Shown here: piece by piece, positions 1 to 6,519 of the stretch
Layout of the letters: each line of letters starts with the position of its first letter
Position numbering within the stretch: the first letter of the stretch is position 1
Source of the DNA: an uncultured Clostridia bacterium
Lineage (GTDB): Bacteria > Bacillota > Clostridia > Christensenellales > Aristaeellaceae
Assembly (NCBI GenBank): GCA_934615235.1
Contig: CAKTTL010000107.1
Coordinates: forward strand, 1 to 8,974
Reading direction: 5' to 3'
Length of the DNA: 8,974 bases
The notes under the pieces: model-generated
Database searches by the model: none
Told to the model about the DNA's origin: nothing
Seen by the model: the letters and a program-made list of their open reading frames with translations, nothing else
Made by a program: the position numbers and the translations under genes

Positions 1-14
1 CCATCCCCCGCAAC

Positions 15-46
15 CGCAAACGCCGCCCTTTCGGGCGGCGGTTGCG
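15..46. terminator. GC-rich hairpin, possible terminator
   Basis: Bases 15-28 and 33-46 form a 14-bp stem with one mismatch (A20 against G41) around a 4-base loop, TTTC on plus and GAAA on minus. A second copy of the outer arm (CGCAAC, 9-14) could pair instead of 15-20. It lies about 90 bases past the stop of the minus-strand phosphodiesterase gene, so it may end that transcript or one from a gene beyond the left edge. No clear T tract follows on either strand, so terminator function is inferred from the stem and position only. Confidence 0.4.
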
Positions 47-72
47 AAAAGCGGCTTTCTCCTGAAGGGGGT

Positions 73-116
73 CTGGGGGAAACTCCTCTTTCTCCTGAAA
101 GAGGAGTTTCCCCCAG
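73..116. repeat. Perfect 19-bp inverted repeat, intergenic hairpin
   Basis: Bases 73-91 are the exact reverse complement of 98-116, with a 6-base loop (CTCCTG). The inner part of each arm is a polypurine/polypyrimidine block. The hairpin starts 17 bases after the stop codon of the minus-strand phosphodiesterase gene and could act as its transcript end or as an RNA-stabilising structure, but no T tract follows. An 11-base direct repeat (TTTCTCCTGAA) occurs at 56-66 and again at 89-99, across the loop. The perfect arms and adjoining repeat resemble a dispersed intergenic palindromic element, though copy number cannot be judged from one window. Confidence 0.7.
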
Positions 117-133
117 CGTCCCCTCGTTCCTCC

Positions 134-1444
134 TCACTCGTTAAACAGCTCTGTCAGGCAGCGCCCGTCTATCCCCGTCATTTCGATGCCCAGTGCATGC
201 GCAAAGGTCGGCGCTTCGTCGACCAGGCGCGCGTCGCGGAGCACGGCTCCCGGCCGCATATGCGGCCCGAAAGAGAAGAGCGTCGGCTGCGGGCCCTTTT
301 CGGGCAGATGGCCGTGCGTGGCGCGGCCGAAGCGATAATTGCTGTTGTCCAGCGGACGGACGAGCGGGCGCACCCAGTCGTTGGCGAAGGTAGTGTAGCC
401 GTCCGTTTCGACAACGAACGAGAATTTTCCGCCCAGATGATGCTTCTCCCGCGCTTCCGCTTCGGTGAAAACCTCGCCGATGCCGGCCAGCTCGCTCGCT
501 CGCAGCTCGTCCAGAACAGCCTTCGTGCGGGCAAGCGCCGCCGCGTCGTCCGGGTTTTTCATGTAAACCAGCGCGGACAGGCCGCCGGACTTTGCGAAGG
601 CGGTGTAATCGCGAATCTTGCCGTCCTCGGCCACGTCGATCAGCCCGTGCTCAGCCAGCAGCGCATTCAGCGCCACGCAGCGGCGAATGCCCAGCTGCCC
701 GTGATCGCTGACGATGAAGAAATCGGTCTTCTCGTAAATGCCCGCATCCTGCGCCGCCTTGAACATTTCGCTCAGCCACAGCGCCGTTTCATACAGGCCC
801 TCCGTTACGCGCGAGGTGAAAAGCCCTGTCTCGTGGCGATACGCATCGACGTTCGCGGGATGCACCATCAGCAGATTCGGCTTGAACTCGCGCAGGATGT
901 CGCTCGCGCAGGTCATTACAAACGCGTCGCACCACGGATGCTGGCGATGGCGGTTCTCGACAAATTTCAGGTTCGGGAGAACGATCTTCTGCATGACCTC
1001 TTCGCTGCTGCCTGAATCGCGGAAGCATTGCTCGGAGCTTTCTCCGTGCTGCGGCCAGTATTCGTCGATGAGGTAATCGATATTCTTGTCGTTGCCCGTT
1101 ACCGGCCAGAAAACGGCGGCTGTGGTCAGCCCGGCTTCCTTCGCCCAGTCGAAGATGCTCTTGGCATGCACCATCGAGCGCTCATGCTGCCACAGGCTGC
1201 TGCGCACGCAGACCTCGGGCAGTTCGTTGTTGACAATGCCGTGCGTTTCCGGATAAACGCCCGTCATCATCGTGGAATGGCAGGGATACGTGATCGTCGG
1301 ATAAATCGAACGGACATGATCCACTCGCGCGGTTTTATCCCAGATGGACTCGATTGCGTGCAGCTTGGAAAGCGTTTCCAGATCTTCATAAACCATCGCG
1401 TCGACCGAAACGACTACCACATGACGATCTTTCAAATCCTTCAT
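134..1444 (-). CDS. Nucleotide pyrophosphatase/phosphodiesterase family protein (alkaline phosphatase superfamily)
   Basis: A 436-residue two-metal hydrolase that probably cleaves phosphodiester or phosphoanhydride bonds; the substrate is unknown. All expected active-site residues are visible. D15 lies in VVSVDAM, and the nucleophile is likely T52 in YPTITYPCH. D200 and H204 lie in HPANVDAYRH, D247 and H248 in VSDHG, and H377 in THGH, followed by the FSFGPH motif. This spacing matches the type I phosphodiesterase/NPP family. The start at 1444 is chosen because AGGAG (1452-1456) sits 7 bases upstream and a good promoter lies at 1493-1521. An in-frame ATG at 1525 would lie upstream of the promoter, so it is unlikely. 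There is no signal peptide or membrane segment, so the enzyme should be cytoplasmic, whereas many family members are exported or anchored. It follows the FtsH-like gene on the same strand, but its own promoter suggests independent expression. Family assignment is firm; specificity is open. Confidence 0.93.
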   Translation of the reverse strand: MKDLKDRHVVVVSVDAMVYEDLETLSKLHAIESIWDKTARVDHVRSIYPTITYPCHSTMMTGVYPETHGIVNNELPEVCVRSSLWQHERSMVHAKSIFDWAKEAGLTTAAVFWPVTGNDKNIDYLIDEYWPQHGESSEQCFRDSGSSEEVMQKIVLPNLKFVENRHRQHPWCDAFVMTCASDILREFKPNLLMVHPANVDAYRHETGLFTSRVTEGLYETALWLSEMFKAAQDAGIYEKTDFFIVSDHGQLGIRRCVALNALLAEHGLIDVAEDGKIRDYTAFAKSGGLSALVYMKNPDDAAALARTKAVLDELRASELAGIGEVFTEAEAREKHHLGGKFSFVVETDGYTTFANDWVRPLVRPLDNSNYRFGRATHGHLPEKGPQPTLFSFGPHMRPGAVLRDARLVDEAPTFAHALGIEMTGIDGRCLTELFNE

Positions 1445-1492
1445 TTTGTTTCTCCTCACCGGCCGCTTGCGCGTGCCTTGTTTGTTTCCTAC

Positions 1493-1521
1493 ATTATAAA
1501 GCCACTGGAAACGACATGCAA
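1493..1521 (-). promoter_or_regulatory. Sigma-A type promoter for the phosphodiesterase gene
   Basis: Reading the minus strand, a perfect -10 TATAAT lies at 1498-1493 and TTGCAT at 1521-1516, with a spacer of exactly 17 bases. The -35 matches the consensus at only three positions, but the spacing and the -10 are ideal. Transcription would begin near 1486, giving a leader of about 40 bases that contains the AGGAG ribosome binding site at 1452-1456. Confidence 0.7.
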
Positions 1522-1535
1522 GCATTATGTTTTCT

Positions 1536-1551
1536 GCCGCGCAGGCGCGGC
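1536..1551 (-). terminator. Short GC hairpin after the FtsH-like gene
   Basis: GCCGCG (1536-1541) pairs with CGCGGC (1546-1551) across a 4-base loop, 11 bases beyond the stop codon of the FtsH-like gene. On the minus strand it is followed by AGAAAACAT, with no T tract, so it is a weak terminator at best. It sits just upstream of the phosphodiesterase promoter and might partly separate the two transcripts. Confidence 0.3.
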
Positions 1552-1562
1552 CGGAGAACGCC

Positions 1563-2975
1563 TCATTTTCCGCCGTTTTCGCATCCCTTCGCCGCTTTTA
1601 CAATCGCCTCCGCCCGCTCTCCGCCGAGCCATTCCTCGCGCAGCAGCACCTCGGCCAGTGCGCGCAGCGCGCCCATGTTTTCCTCCAGCAGCGTTTTCGT
1701 CATCGCGTAGGTTTTCTCCAGCCGCGCGCGCACAAGCGCTTCGCCCCCGCCGCCCCACGGCGTCAGCACGCGCCGCACGGCCAGGCCGGAATCCGCATCC
1801 ATTCCCCATTCCATGCACATGCGCGCCGTCAGTTCGGTCGCCTGCTGCAAATCGTTCGCCGCGCCGCTGGTGATGCACGCCGAACCGAAGATCAGCTCCT
1901 CCGCCGCGCGCCCCGCCAGCGCCACGCCGATATGCGCTTCCACCTGCGCGGCTGTGAGCATCATCCGCTCGGGCGGTACGGCCATGCTGTACCCCGCCGC
2001 GCCGCGCGTAGAGGGAATAATCGACACACGCGAAAGCCGGCTGTCCGGCTCGAGCAGCAGCGTCGCCAGCGCATGCCCGGCCTCGTGATGCGCGGCGATC
2101 TCGCGCTCCCGTTCTCCCCAGACGCGCTCCGATTTTTCGCCGCCCACGAGCGTTTCGCGAAACGCCGCGTCCACGTCCTCCGCGGTAATCCGCCCCGTAT
2201 CGCGGCGCGCGGCGCGCAGCGCGGCTTCATTGAGCATGCTCTCCAGCTTCGCGCCGCTGAAGCCCACCGTATCCGCCGCCAGCCGTTCCAGATCGACGTC
2301 CCGCGCGAGCGGCTTGCCGATCGCGTGCGTGCGCAGGATGCGCAGCCGTCCCGCTTTGTCGGGCAGGCCGATTTCAAGCTGCCGGTCGAACCGCCCCGGC
2401 CGCGTCAGCGCCGCGTCCAGCTTATCTGGACGGTTCGTCGCCGCCAGGACGGCGATGCCCTCGTCGCCACGGAATCCGCTCAGCTCGGTGAGCAGCGCGT
2501 TGAGCGTCTGCTCGCGCTCGTCGTTGCCGCCCTCGCGGCGTCCGCCCAGCGCGTCGATTTCATCGATGAAAATCACCGCACGCCCCGCTTTTCTTGCCTT
2601 GCGGAACAGATCGCGTACGCGCGAAGCGCCCACGCCCACATACATCTGCACAAAATCCGAACCGCATGCGCTGAAAAACGGCACCTCCGCTTCACCTGCG
2701 AGCGCTCGCGCAAGAAGCGTCTTGCCCGTGCCGGGCGGGCCGTAAAGCAGCACGCCGCGCGGCGGCCGCGCGCCATAGCGCGCATATTTCTCCGGACGCT
2801 TCAAAACGTCCGCCAGCGCGCGCAGGCTCTCGACCGCTTCGTCCTGCGCCGCGACGTCCGAAAAATGCTGCGCCGGAATCTCCATCCGCGCGCCGCGCAT
2901 GTCCCCGCGCACCGTTTCGCGCGATTTTTTCCTGAAAAAATCCATTCCTGCCATTGATTTCGCACCGCCGTCCAT
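1563..2975 (-). CDS. FtsH-like AAA+ ATP-dependent zinc metalloprotease, lacking the membrane anchor
   Basis: An AAA+ ATPase fused to an M41 peptidase that should unfold and degrade proteins using ATP. Seen in order: Walker A GPPGTGKT (79-86), pore loop MYVG (111-114), Walker B VIFIDE (134-139), second region of homology with likely arginine fingers R192 and R195, zinc site HEAGH (297-301), and the probable third ligand D375 in GAANDL. Canonical FtsH has about 600-650 residues and two N-terminal membrane helices. This protein has 470, and only about 35 basic, non-hydrophobic residues precede the AAA domain, so it is predicted to be soluble. The pore aromatic is Tyr where FtsH usually has Phe, and the GFSGADL motif reads GFSGAKL. 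The start is uncertain. ATG 2975 has GGTGG 7 bases upstream. ATG 2954 has GGCGGTG 8 bases upstream and fits the predicted transcript start better. ATG 2945 has poor spacing. Catalytic residues are intact, so it is probably active. The membrane-bound FtsH may be encoded elsewhere. Confidence 0.92.
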   Translation of the reverse strand: MDGGAKSMAGMDFFRKKSRETVRGDMRGARMEIPAQHFSDVAAQDEAVESLRALADVLKRPEKYARYGARPPRGVLLYGPPGTGKTLLARALAGEAEVPFFSACGSDFVQMYVGVGASRVRDLFRKARKAGRAVIFIDEIDALGGRREGGNDEREQTLNALLTELSGFRGDEGIAVLAATNRPDKLDAALTRPGRFDRQLEIGLPDKAGRLRILRTHAIGKPLARDVDLERLAADTVGFSGAKLESMLNEAALRAARRDTGRITAEDVDAAFRETLVGGEKSERVWGEREREIAAHHEAGHALATLLLEPDSRLSRVSIIPSTRGAAGYSMAVPPERMMLTAAQVEAHIGVALAGRAAEELIFGSACITSGAANDLQQATELTARMCMEWGMDADSGLAVRRVLTPWGGGGEALVRARLEKTYAMTKTLLEENMGALRALAEVLLREEWLGGERAEAIVKAAKGCENGGK

Positions 2976-2990
2976 TCAAAATCCACCCAT

Positions 2991-3020
2991 ACTATACACG
3001 CATCGCGGGCGCAAAGTCCA
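2991..3020 (-). promoter_or_regulatory. Putative promoter for the FtsH-like gene
   Basis: On the minus strand, TATAGT (2996-2991, five of six consensus bases) is preceded by TGGACT (3020-3015, four of six) with an 18-base spacer. The predicted transcript start, near 2984, is only about 10 bases ahead of the ATG at 2975 but 30 ahead of the one at 2954, which favours the later start codon. Confidence 0.4.
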
Positions 3021-3033
3021 TGGCAATGCTTAC

Positions 3034-3089
3034 CGGACATGGAAACGAAAAAGCCGGATACAATACGCGCAAAGGCGTATTTCAGGAGG
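3034..3089 (+). promoter_or_regulatory. Putative promoter and strong ribosome binding site of the penicillin-binding protein gene
   Basis: TACAAT at 3059-3064 matches the -10 consensus at five of six bases. The best -35 candidate, CGGACA (3034-3039), is weak and has a 19-base spacer, so the promoter is tentative. The ribosome binding site AGGAGG at 3084-3089 is perfect and sits 7 bases before ATG 3097. It fixes the start and rules out the in-frame upstream extension. Confidence 0.4.
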
Positions 3090-3096
3090 CGGCAGC

Positions 3097-5610
3097 ATGG
3101 CGCGCAAAAAGAAGAAAAACGGTTCGGTCAAAAAAGACGTTTTCACACCCATCCCGCGCGAGCGCGCGCTCGTCCCGCGGGAGGATACGTTCGCGCTGCA
3201 AAAAGCGATGACCGTGTTGGCGGCGCTCGAAAAGCCCGAGCCGCAAAAAAACGGAAAGCAGCGGCGCAAGCGCCGCGGACTTGGCTGGCTGATCGCGGCG
3301 GCGCTCGTTTTCGGCCTGATCGCCGCGGGCGTATTCGTACTCGACGTGCCGCACTGGCAAAAGCTCGACCCGGCCAAGCTCAGCCGCCTGAGCCAGACCA
3401 GCCGCCTCTACGACGCGGACGGCACGCTCGTAACCAAGCTGCGCGGCGCGGAAAACCGCACGCTCGTTTCGCTCGATCATGTGCCCGTCTCCGTGCGCGG
3501 CGCGTTCCTCGCGGCGGAGGATCTGCGCTTTTACGAGCACCACGGCTTCGACCTTGTGCGCATTTTCGGTGCGATCGTCGCCGATTTGAAGTCGCAGTCC
3601 TTCAGCCAGGGCGCGAGCACAATCGACCAGCAGCTGATCAAACTCACGCACCTTTCTTCCGAAAAAACGCTCGCGCGCAAGGCGGAGGAGCTGTACCTCG
3701 CCATCCAGCTCGACGCGCACTACAGCAAGGACGAGATCCTCGAAATGTATCTTAACACCGTCTATTTCGGCAACAGCGCCTACGGCATCGCCGCGGCGAG
3801 CGAATACTATTTCGGCAAGGATGTGGAGGAGCTCTCCGCCGCCGAGGGCGCGGCGCTGGCCGCGACGATCAAAGGCCCGTCCGTCTATTCGCTCACGGCC
3901 AACGAGCAGGCCAACCGCAAGCGCCGCAACTATATTCTCACCACGATGGAGGAAAACGGCATGCTGCCCGCCAGCGAAGCTGCGGCCGCGCGCGGGCAGG
4001 TTCTCTCCGCCGTGCGCAGCACGCCCACAACGAACGCCTACGGCTGGTATGTCGACGCGGCAATTGCCGAGGCGCAGGAGCTTCTGGGCGTAACGGCCGA
4101 CGCGCTGTACACCGGCGGCTATTATATTGAAACCGCGCTGAATCCCTCGCTGCAATCCATGGCCGATTCGCTTTTTGCCAATGCCGCCAACTTTCCCTCC
4201 GACGCTTCCGACGGCACGCAGGTGCAGGGCGCGATGGCCGTCGTCGATACGCGCACGGGCGCGCTGCTCGCGCTCGAAGGCGGGCGCGATTACTCCGTCG
4301 CCCGCGGCTTCAACCGCGCCACGCAAATGCGCCGCCAGCCGGGCTCGGCCATCAAGCCGCTGGCCGTTTACGCGCCGGCCATTCAGGCGGGCTACACGAC
4401 GGCAAGCATCCTCCTGGATGAGCAGCAGTATTTCGGCGGCGGCTACACGCCGCGCAACGCAGGCAACAAGTATCACGGCAACGTTACCCTGCGCCGCGCG
4501 CTGGCGCTGTCGCTGAACGTCGCTACCGTGCGGCTGATGAGCGAAATCGGCGTCCGCCGCTCGACGGAATTTCTGACGAAAGCCGGCATCCCGCTGACGG
4601 ATACGGATTCCAATCTTTCCCTCGCGCTGGGCGCGATGACGACGGGCGTAACCCCGGCGGAGCTGGCCGCGTCGTACGCGCTGTTCGGCAATCAGGGCGT
4701 TTACAACGCGCCCTATACTGTCCGCGCCATTTACGCGCCGACCGGCGAACTGCTCTACGAACATGCCGCCGCCCCGCGCACGGTGCTCTCCCGGCAGGAC
4801 GCATACCTGATGACGAGCCTGATGCGCTCCGTTACCGGCTGGGGCACGGGCGCGAAGCTCTCGGCGACCGGCCTGTCCGTTGCAGGTAAAACGGGCACCG
4901 TCTCGCTCGTGGGCATGAGCGGCAACCGCGATATCTGGATGGCGGCGTACACGAGCGATTACTCGCTCGCCTGCTGGATGGGTTTCGACGTGACAGACGC
5001 AAACCACCGCCTCCCCTCGCGCCAGTCCGGCGGCGACGCGACGGCCGCTATGGCCACTGCCTTTTTCAAAAAGGCTTACGCCAATAAAAAAAAGCCCGCC
5101 TTTTCCGAACCGGACGGGCTGATCTGGCTGACGATTGATACGGCGGCGGGACTGGTGACGGGCTATCCGATGCTCGCCTCGTCCGCAACGCCGCAGGATT
5201 ATAAGCTTTCCGAGGTTTTCCTCTCGTCCAACCGGCCATGGAGCACCTCGAACGTCTGGCAATCGCCCAGCGCATGCTCATATTTCTACGTCGAGTTCAA
5301 CGACAGCGGCATGCCGCGGCTTCGCTTCGGCTGCGTGGACGCGGCCTCGTACCGCATCTCCCGCGTGCAGAACGGTCAGTCCGTCGTGCTGACGGAGCTT
5401 GAATGTTCTGCCGGGCAGGACGTCAGCTACGTCGACTGGAACGCAACGCCCGGCGAATGGTACACCTACAGCGTCACTCCGGTACAGAGCACGCTGCTCG
5501 CCGAGGGCATCGTTTTCGAAGGCCCCACCTCGCGCCAGAGCGTGCAGGCGCGCGTCGCCGCCTCGGGCAATTCCTTCGGCGAGGCGCTCAAGCGGCTGGT
5601 CGGGCGATAA
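3097..5610 (+). CDS. Class A penicillin-binding protein (bifunctional transglycosylase/transpeptidase, PBP1A-like)
   Basis: This 837-residue protein builds peptidoglycan outside the membrane by polymerising glycan strands from lipid II and cross-linking their peptides. A Lys/Arg-rich cytoplasmic tail (about 1-61) precedes one membrane helix (about 62-82). The GT51 glycosyltransferase domain shows EDLRFYEHHG with catalytic E141, QGASTIDQQLIK (171-182), and the later KDEILEMYLNTVYFG motif. The transpeptidase domain has SAIK with acyl-ester S417 and K420, SLN (472-474) and KTG (598-600), the complete active-site triad bound by beta-lactams. The last 120 or so residues are beta-rich, with W-Y-T-Y-S-V-T-P near their end, and look like a fibronectin type III-type accessory domain. 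One oddity is Asp177 where the GT51 motif usually has Thr (QGxSTITQQ). The gene is divergent from the FtsH-like gene, and its TAA directly abuts the TAA of the convergent isomerase-like gene. The family is certain; the exact orthologue name is not. Confidence 0.96.
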   Translation: MARKKKKNGSVKKDVFTPIPRERALVPREDTFALQKAMTVLAALEKPEPQKNGKQRRKRRGLGWLIAAALVFGLIAAGVFVLDVPHWQKLDPAKLSRLSQTSRLYDADGTLVTKLRGAENRTLVSLDHVPVSVRGAFLAAEDLRFYEHHGFDLVRIFGAIVADLKSQSFSQGASTIDQQLIKLTHLSSEKTLARKAEELYLAIQLDAHYSKDEILEMYLNTVYFGNSAYGIAAASEYYFGKDVEELSAAEGAALAATIKGPSVYSLTANEQANRKRRNYILTTMEENGMLPASEAAAARGQVLSAVRSTPTTNAYGWYVDAAIAEAQELLGVTADALYTGGYYIETALNPSLQSMADSLFANAANFPSDASDGTQVQGAMAVVDTRTGALLALEGGRDYSVARGFNRATQMRRQPGSAIKPLAVYAPAIQAGYTTASILLDEQQYFGGGYTPRNAGNKYHGNVTLRRALALSLNVATVRLMSEIGVRRSTEFLTKAGIPLTDTDSNLSLALGAMTTGVTPAELAASYALFGNQGVYNAPYTVRAIYAPTGELLYEHAAAPRTVLSRQDAYLMTSLMRSVTGWGTGAKLSATGLSVAGKTGTVSLVGMSGNRDIWMAAYTSDYSLACWMGFDVTDANHRLPSRQSGGDATAAMATAFFKKAYANKKKPAFSEPDGLIWLTIDTAAGLVTGYPMLASSATPQDYKLSEVFLSSNRPWSTSNVWQSPSACSYFYVEFNDSGMPRLRFGCVDAASYRISRVQNGQSVVLTELECSAGQDVSYVDWNATPGEWYTYSVTPVQSTLLAEGIVFEGPTSRQSVQARVAASGNSFGEALKRLVGR

Positions 5611-6414
5611 TTACCCGCGCGCCAGCGCGTTTTTCAGGCCGTTCAGAATCTCCAGCGGCACATAGCGGAACACCTCGAAGTTGAACGTTCCCGCGTATCC
5701 GAGCGCGAAGAGCTTTTCAAATATGGCGCGCCAGTTCAGGCTGCCCGTTCCAGGCACCCAGTGGCATTCGTCCTGACCGTTGAGGTAATCGGACAGGTGC
5801 GCGTTGATCACCCATTTGCCGCAGCGGTCGAGAAAATCCTGCGGCGTTTCGTGGAAGAGGTGCGTCGTATCCATGCACACGCCGCAAAGCGTTCCCTCAC
5901 GCGTCAGGCGCGCCATTTCCTCCGACGTATGCCCCAGGCATGTGCGCGGCAGATCCTCCAGCGCAATGCGCTTGCCCGCCCGGGCTGCAAGCGGCGCAAG
6001 CTCCTCCAGGCTGCGGATGCAGGCCGCGATGTGCGCTTCTCGTTCCGTATCCGCGATGGGCTCCCAGCTCGGGTGCAGCACGGCGTTTTTCCCTTCATGG
6101 TCGGAAACCAGCTCCATCACCGCGGCGACGGCCTGCACCGCTCCGCTGCGAATCGTTTCATCCGTCGCGGAAATATCCCAGTATTTTCCAAATGGGATGT
6201 GATACGCCGCCACGCGCAATCCGCTTTCGCGCGCGAATGGATATACCTTTTCCAGATGCTCCCTGTAACTCGTCATGTTCGCCGGTTCATAGTAAGAAAC
6301 CGGGAAAACCAGTTCGCACGCCGCAAATCCCGCGTCGGCATATTTCGGCGCCTGCGGGTAGGTGTCGCTGTTCAGGCTGATGCTCAGTTCAATTTCATGT
6401 TCCAGTAAACGCAT
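5611..6414 (-). CDS. Sugar phosphate isomerase/epimerase-like TIM-barrel protein
   Basis: A 267-residue protein of the xylose isomerase-like TIM-barrel (AP endonuclease family 2) superfamily, probably a metal-dependent isomerase or epimerase acting on a sugar, polyol or inositol derivative in the cytoplasm. Candidate metal ligands fall at the C-terminal ends of barrel strands: E153 (ALEDLPR), D182 and H185 (MDTTH), H206 (NAHLSD) and E247 (FNFEVF). The PGTGSLNW segment is the loop common in this family. The length is normal for a single-domain member. The start at 6414 is supported by GGAG at 6421-6424, 6 bases upstream. An endonuclease IV role is less likely because the sequence lacks the longer set of zinc-site motifs expected there, but substrate cannot be read from sequence. 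No sugar transporter or kinase is next to it, so the context does not reveal the pathway. It faces the penicillin-binding protein gene tail to tail with no spacer. Confidence 0.88.
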   Translation of the reverse strand: MRLLEHEIELSISLNSDTYPQAPKYADAGFAACELVFPVSYYEPANMTSYREHLEKVYPFARESGLRVAAYHIPFGKYWDISATDETIRSGAVQAVAAVMELVSDHEGKNAVLHPSWEPIADTEREAHIAACIRSLEELAPLAARAGKRIALEDLPRTCLGHTSEEMARLTREGTLCGVCMDTTHLFHETPQDFLDRCGKWVINAHLSDYLNGQDECHWVPGTGSLNWRAIFEKLFALGYAGTFNFEVFRYVPLEILNGLKNALARG

Positions 6415-6432
6415 CGGGTTCTCCGTTTTTAG

Positions 6433-6447
6433 GGCCGCAGGGCGGCC
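6433..6447. other. Small GC hairpin in the leader of the isomerase-like gene
   Basis: GGCCGC (6433-6438) pairs with GCGGCC (6442-6447) over a 3-base loop. On the minus strand it lies 8 bases ahead of the GGAG ribosome binding site, so it could affect translation of the isomerase-like gene. On the plus strand it is followed by the AT-rich AATATTTTAT and could act as a weak terminator. A possible minus-strand -10 (TAAAAT, 6456-6451) lies just before it, but no good -35 is seen. Confidence 0.3.
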
Positions 6448-6467
6448 AATATTTTATCCACGCGAAA

Positions 6468-6504
6468 GGGCGGGAACCCCTCGCTTTCGCGAGAAGCCCC
6501 GCCC
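6468..6504 (-). terminator. Nested hairpin, probable terminator of the SH3b protein gene
   Basis: GGGCGGG (6468-6474) pairs with CCCGCCC (6498-6504). Inside, CTCGC (6480-6484) pairs with GCGAG (6489-6493) around a loop that reads GAAA on the minus strand, a stable GNRA-type tetraloop. It begins 15 bases after the stop codon at 6520. Only three T residues follow the stem on the minus strand, so termination may be incomplete or factor-aided. Confidence 0.6.
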
Positions 6505-6519
6505 CTGTCCGTTATCCGA

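Noticed and set aside
197..1015. Plus-strand open frame opposite the phosphodiesterase gene
   Set aside because: It is a shadow of a clearly functional minus-strand enzyme, with no ribosome binding site or domain.
1445..1525. 27-residue N-terminal extension of the phosphodiesterase from ATG 1525
   Set aside because: It would place the TATAAT promoter inside the coding region, while ATG 1444 has AGGAG at ideal spacing and begins just before the first conserved motif.
1527..2957. Long plus-strand open frame (476 codons) opposite the FtsH-like gene
   Set aside because: It is antisense to a protein with complete AAA and M41 motifs; its translation is Arg/Ala-rich with no recognisable domain, as expected from GC-rich DNA.
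2899..3096. 66-residue N-terminal extension of the penicillin-binding protein
   Set aside because: It overlaps the divergent protease gene and its promoter, and AGGAGG at 3084-3089 specifies ATG 3097.
3082..5262. Long minus-strand open frame (726 codons) opposite the penicillin-binding protein gene
   Set aside because: The plus strand holds all catalytic motifs and a perfect ribosome binding site; the antisense product is a low-complexity Arg/Ala/Gly mix.
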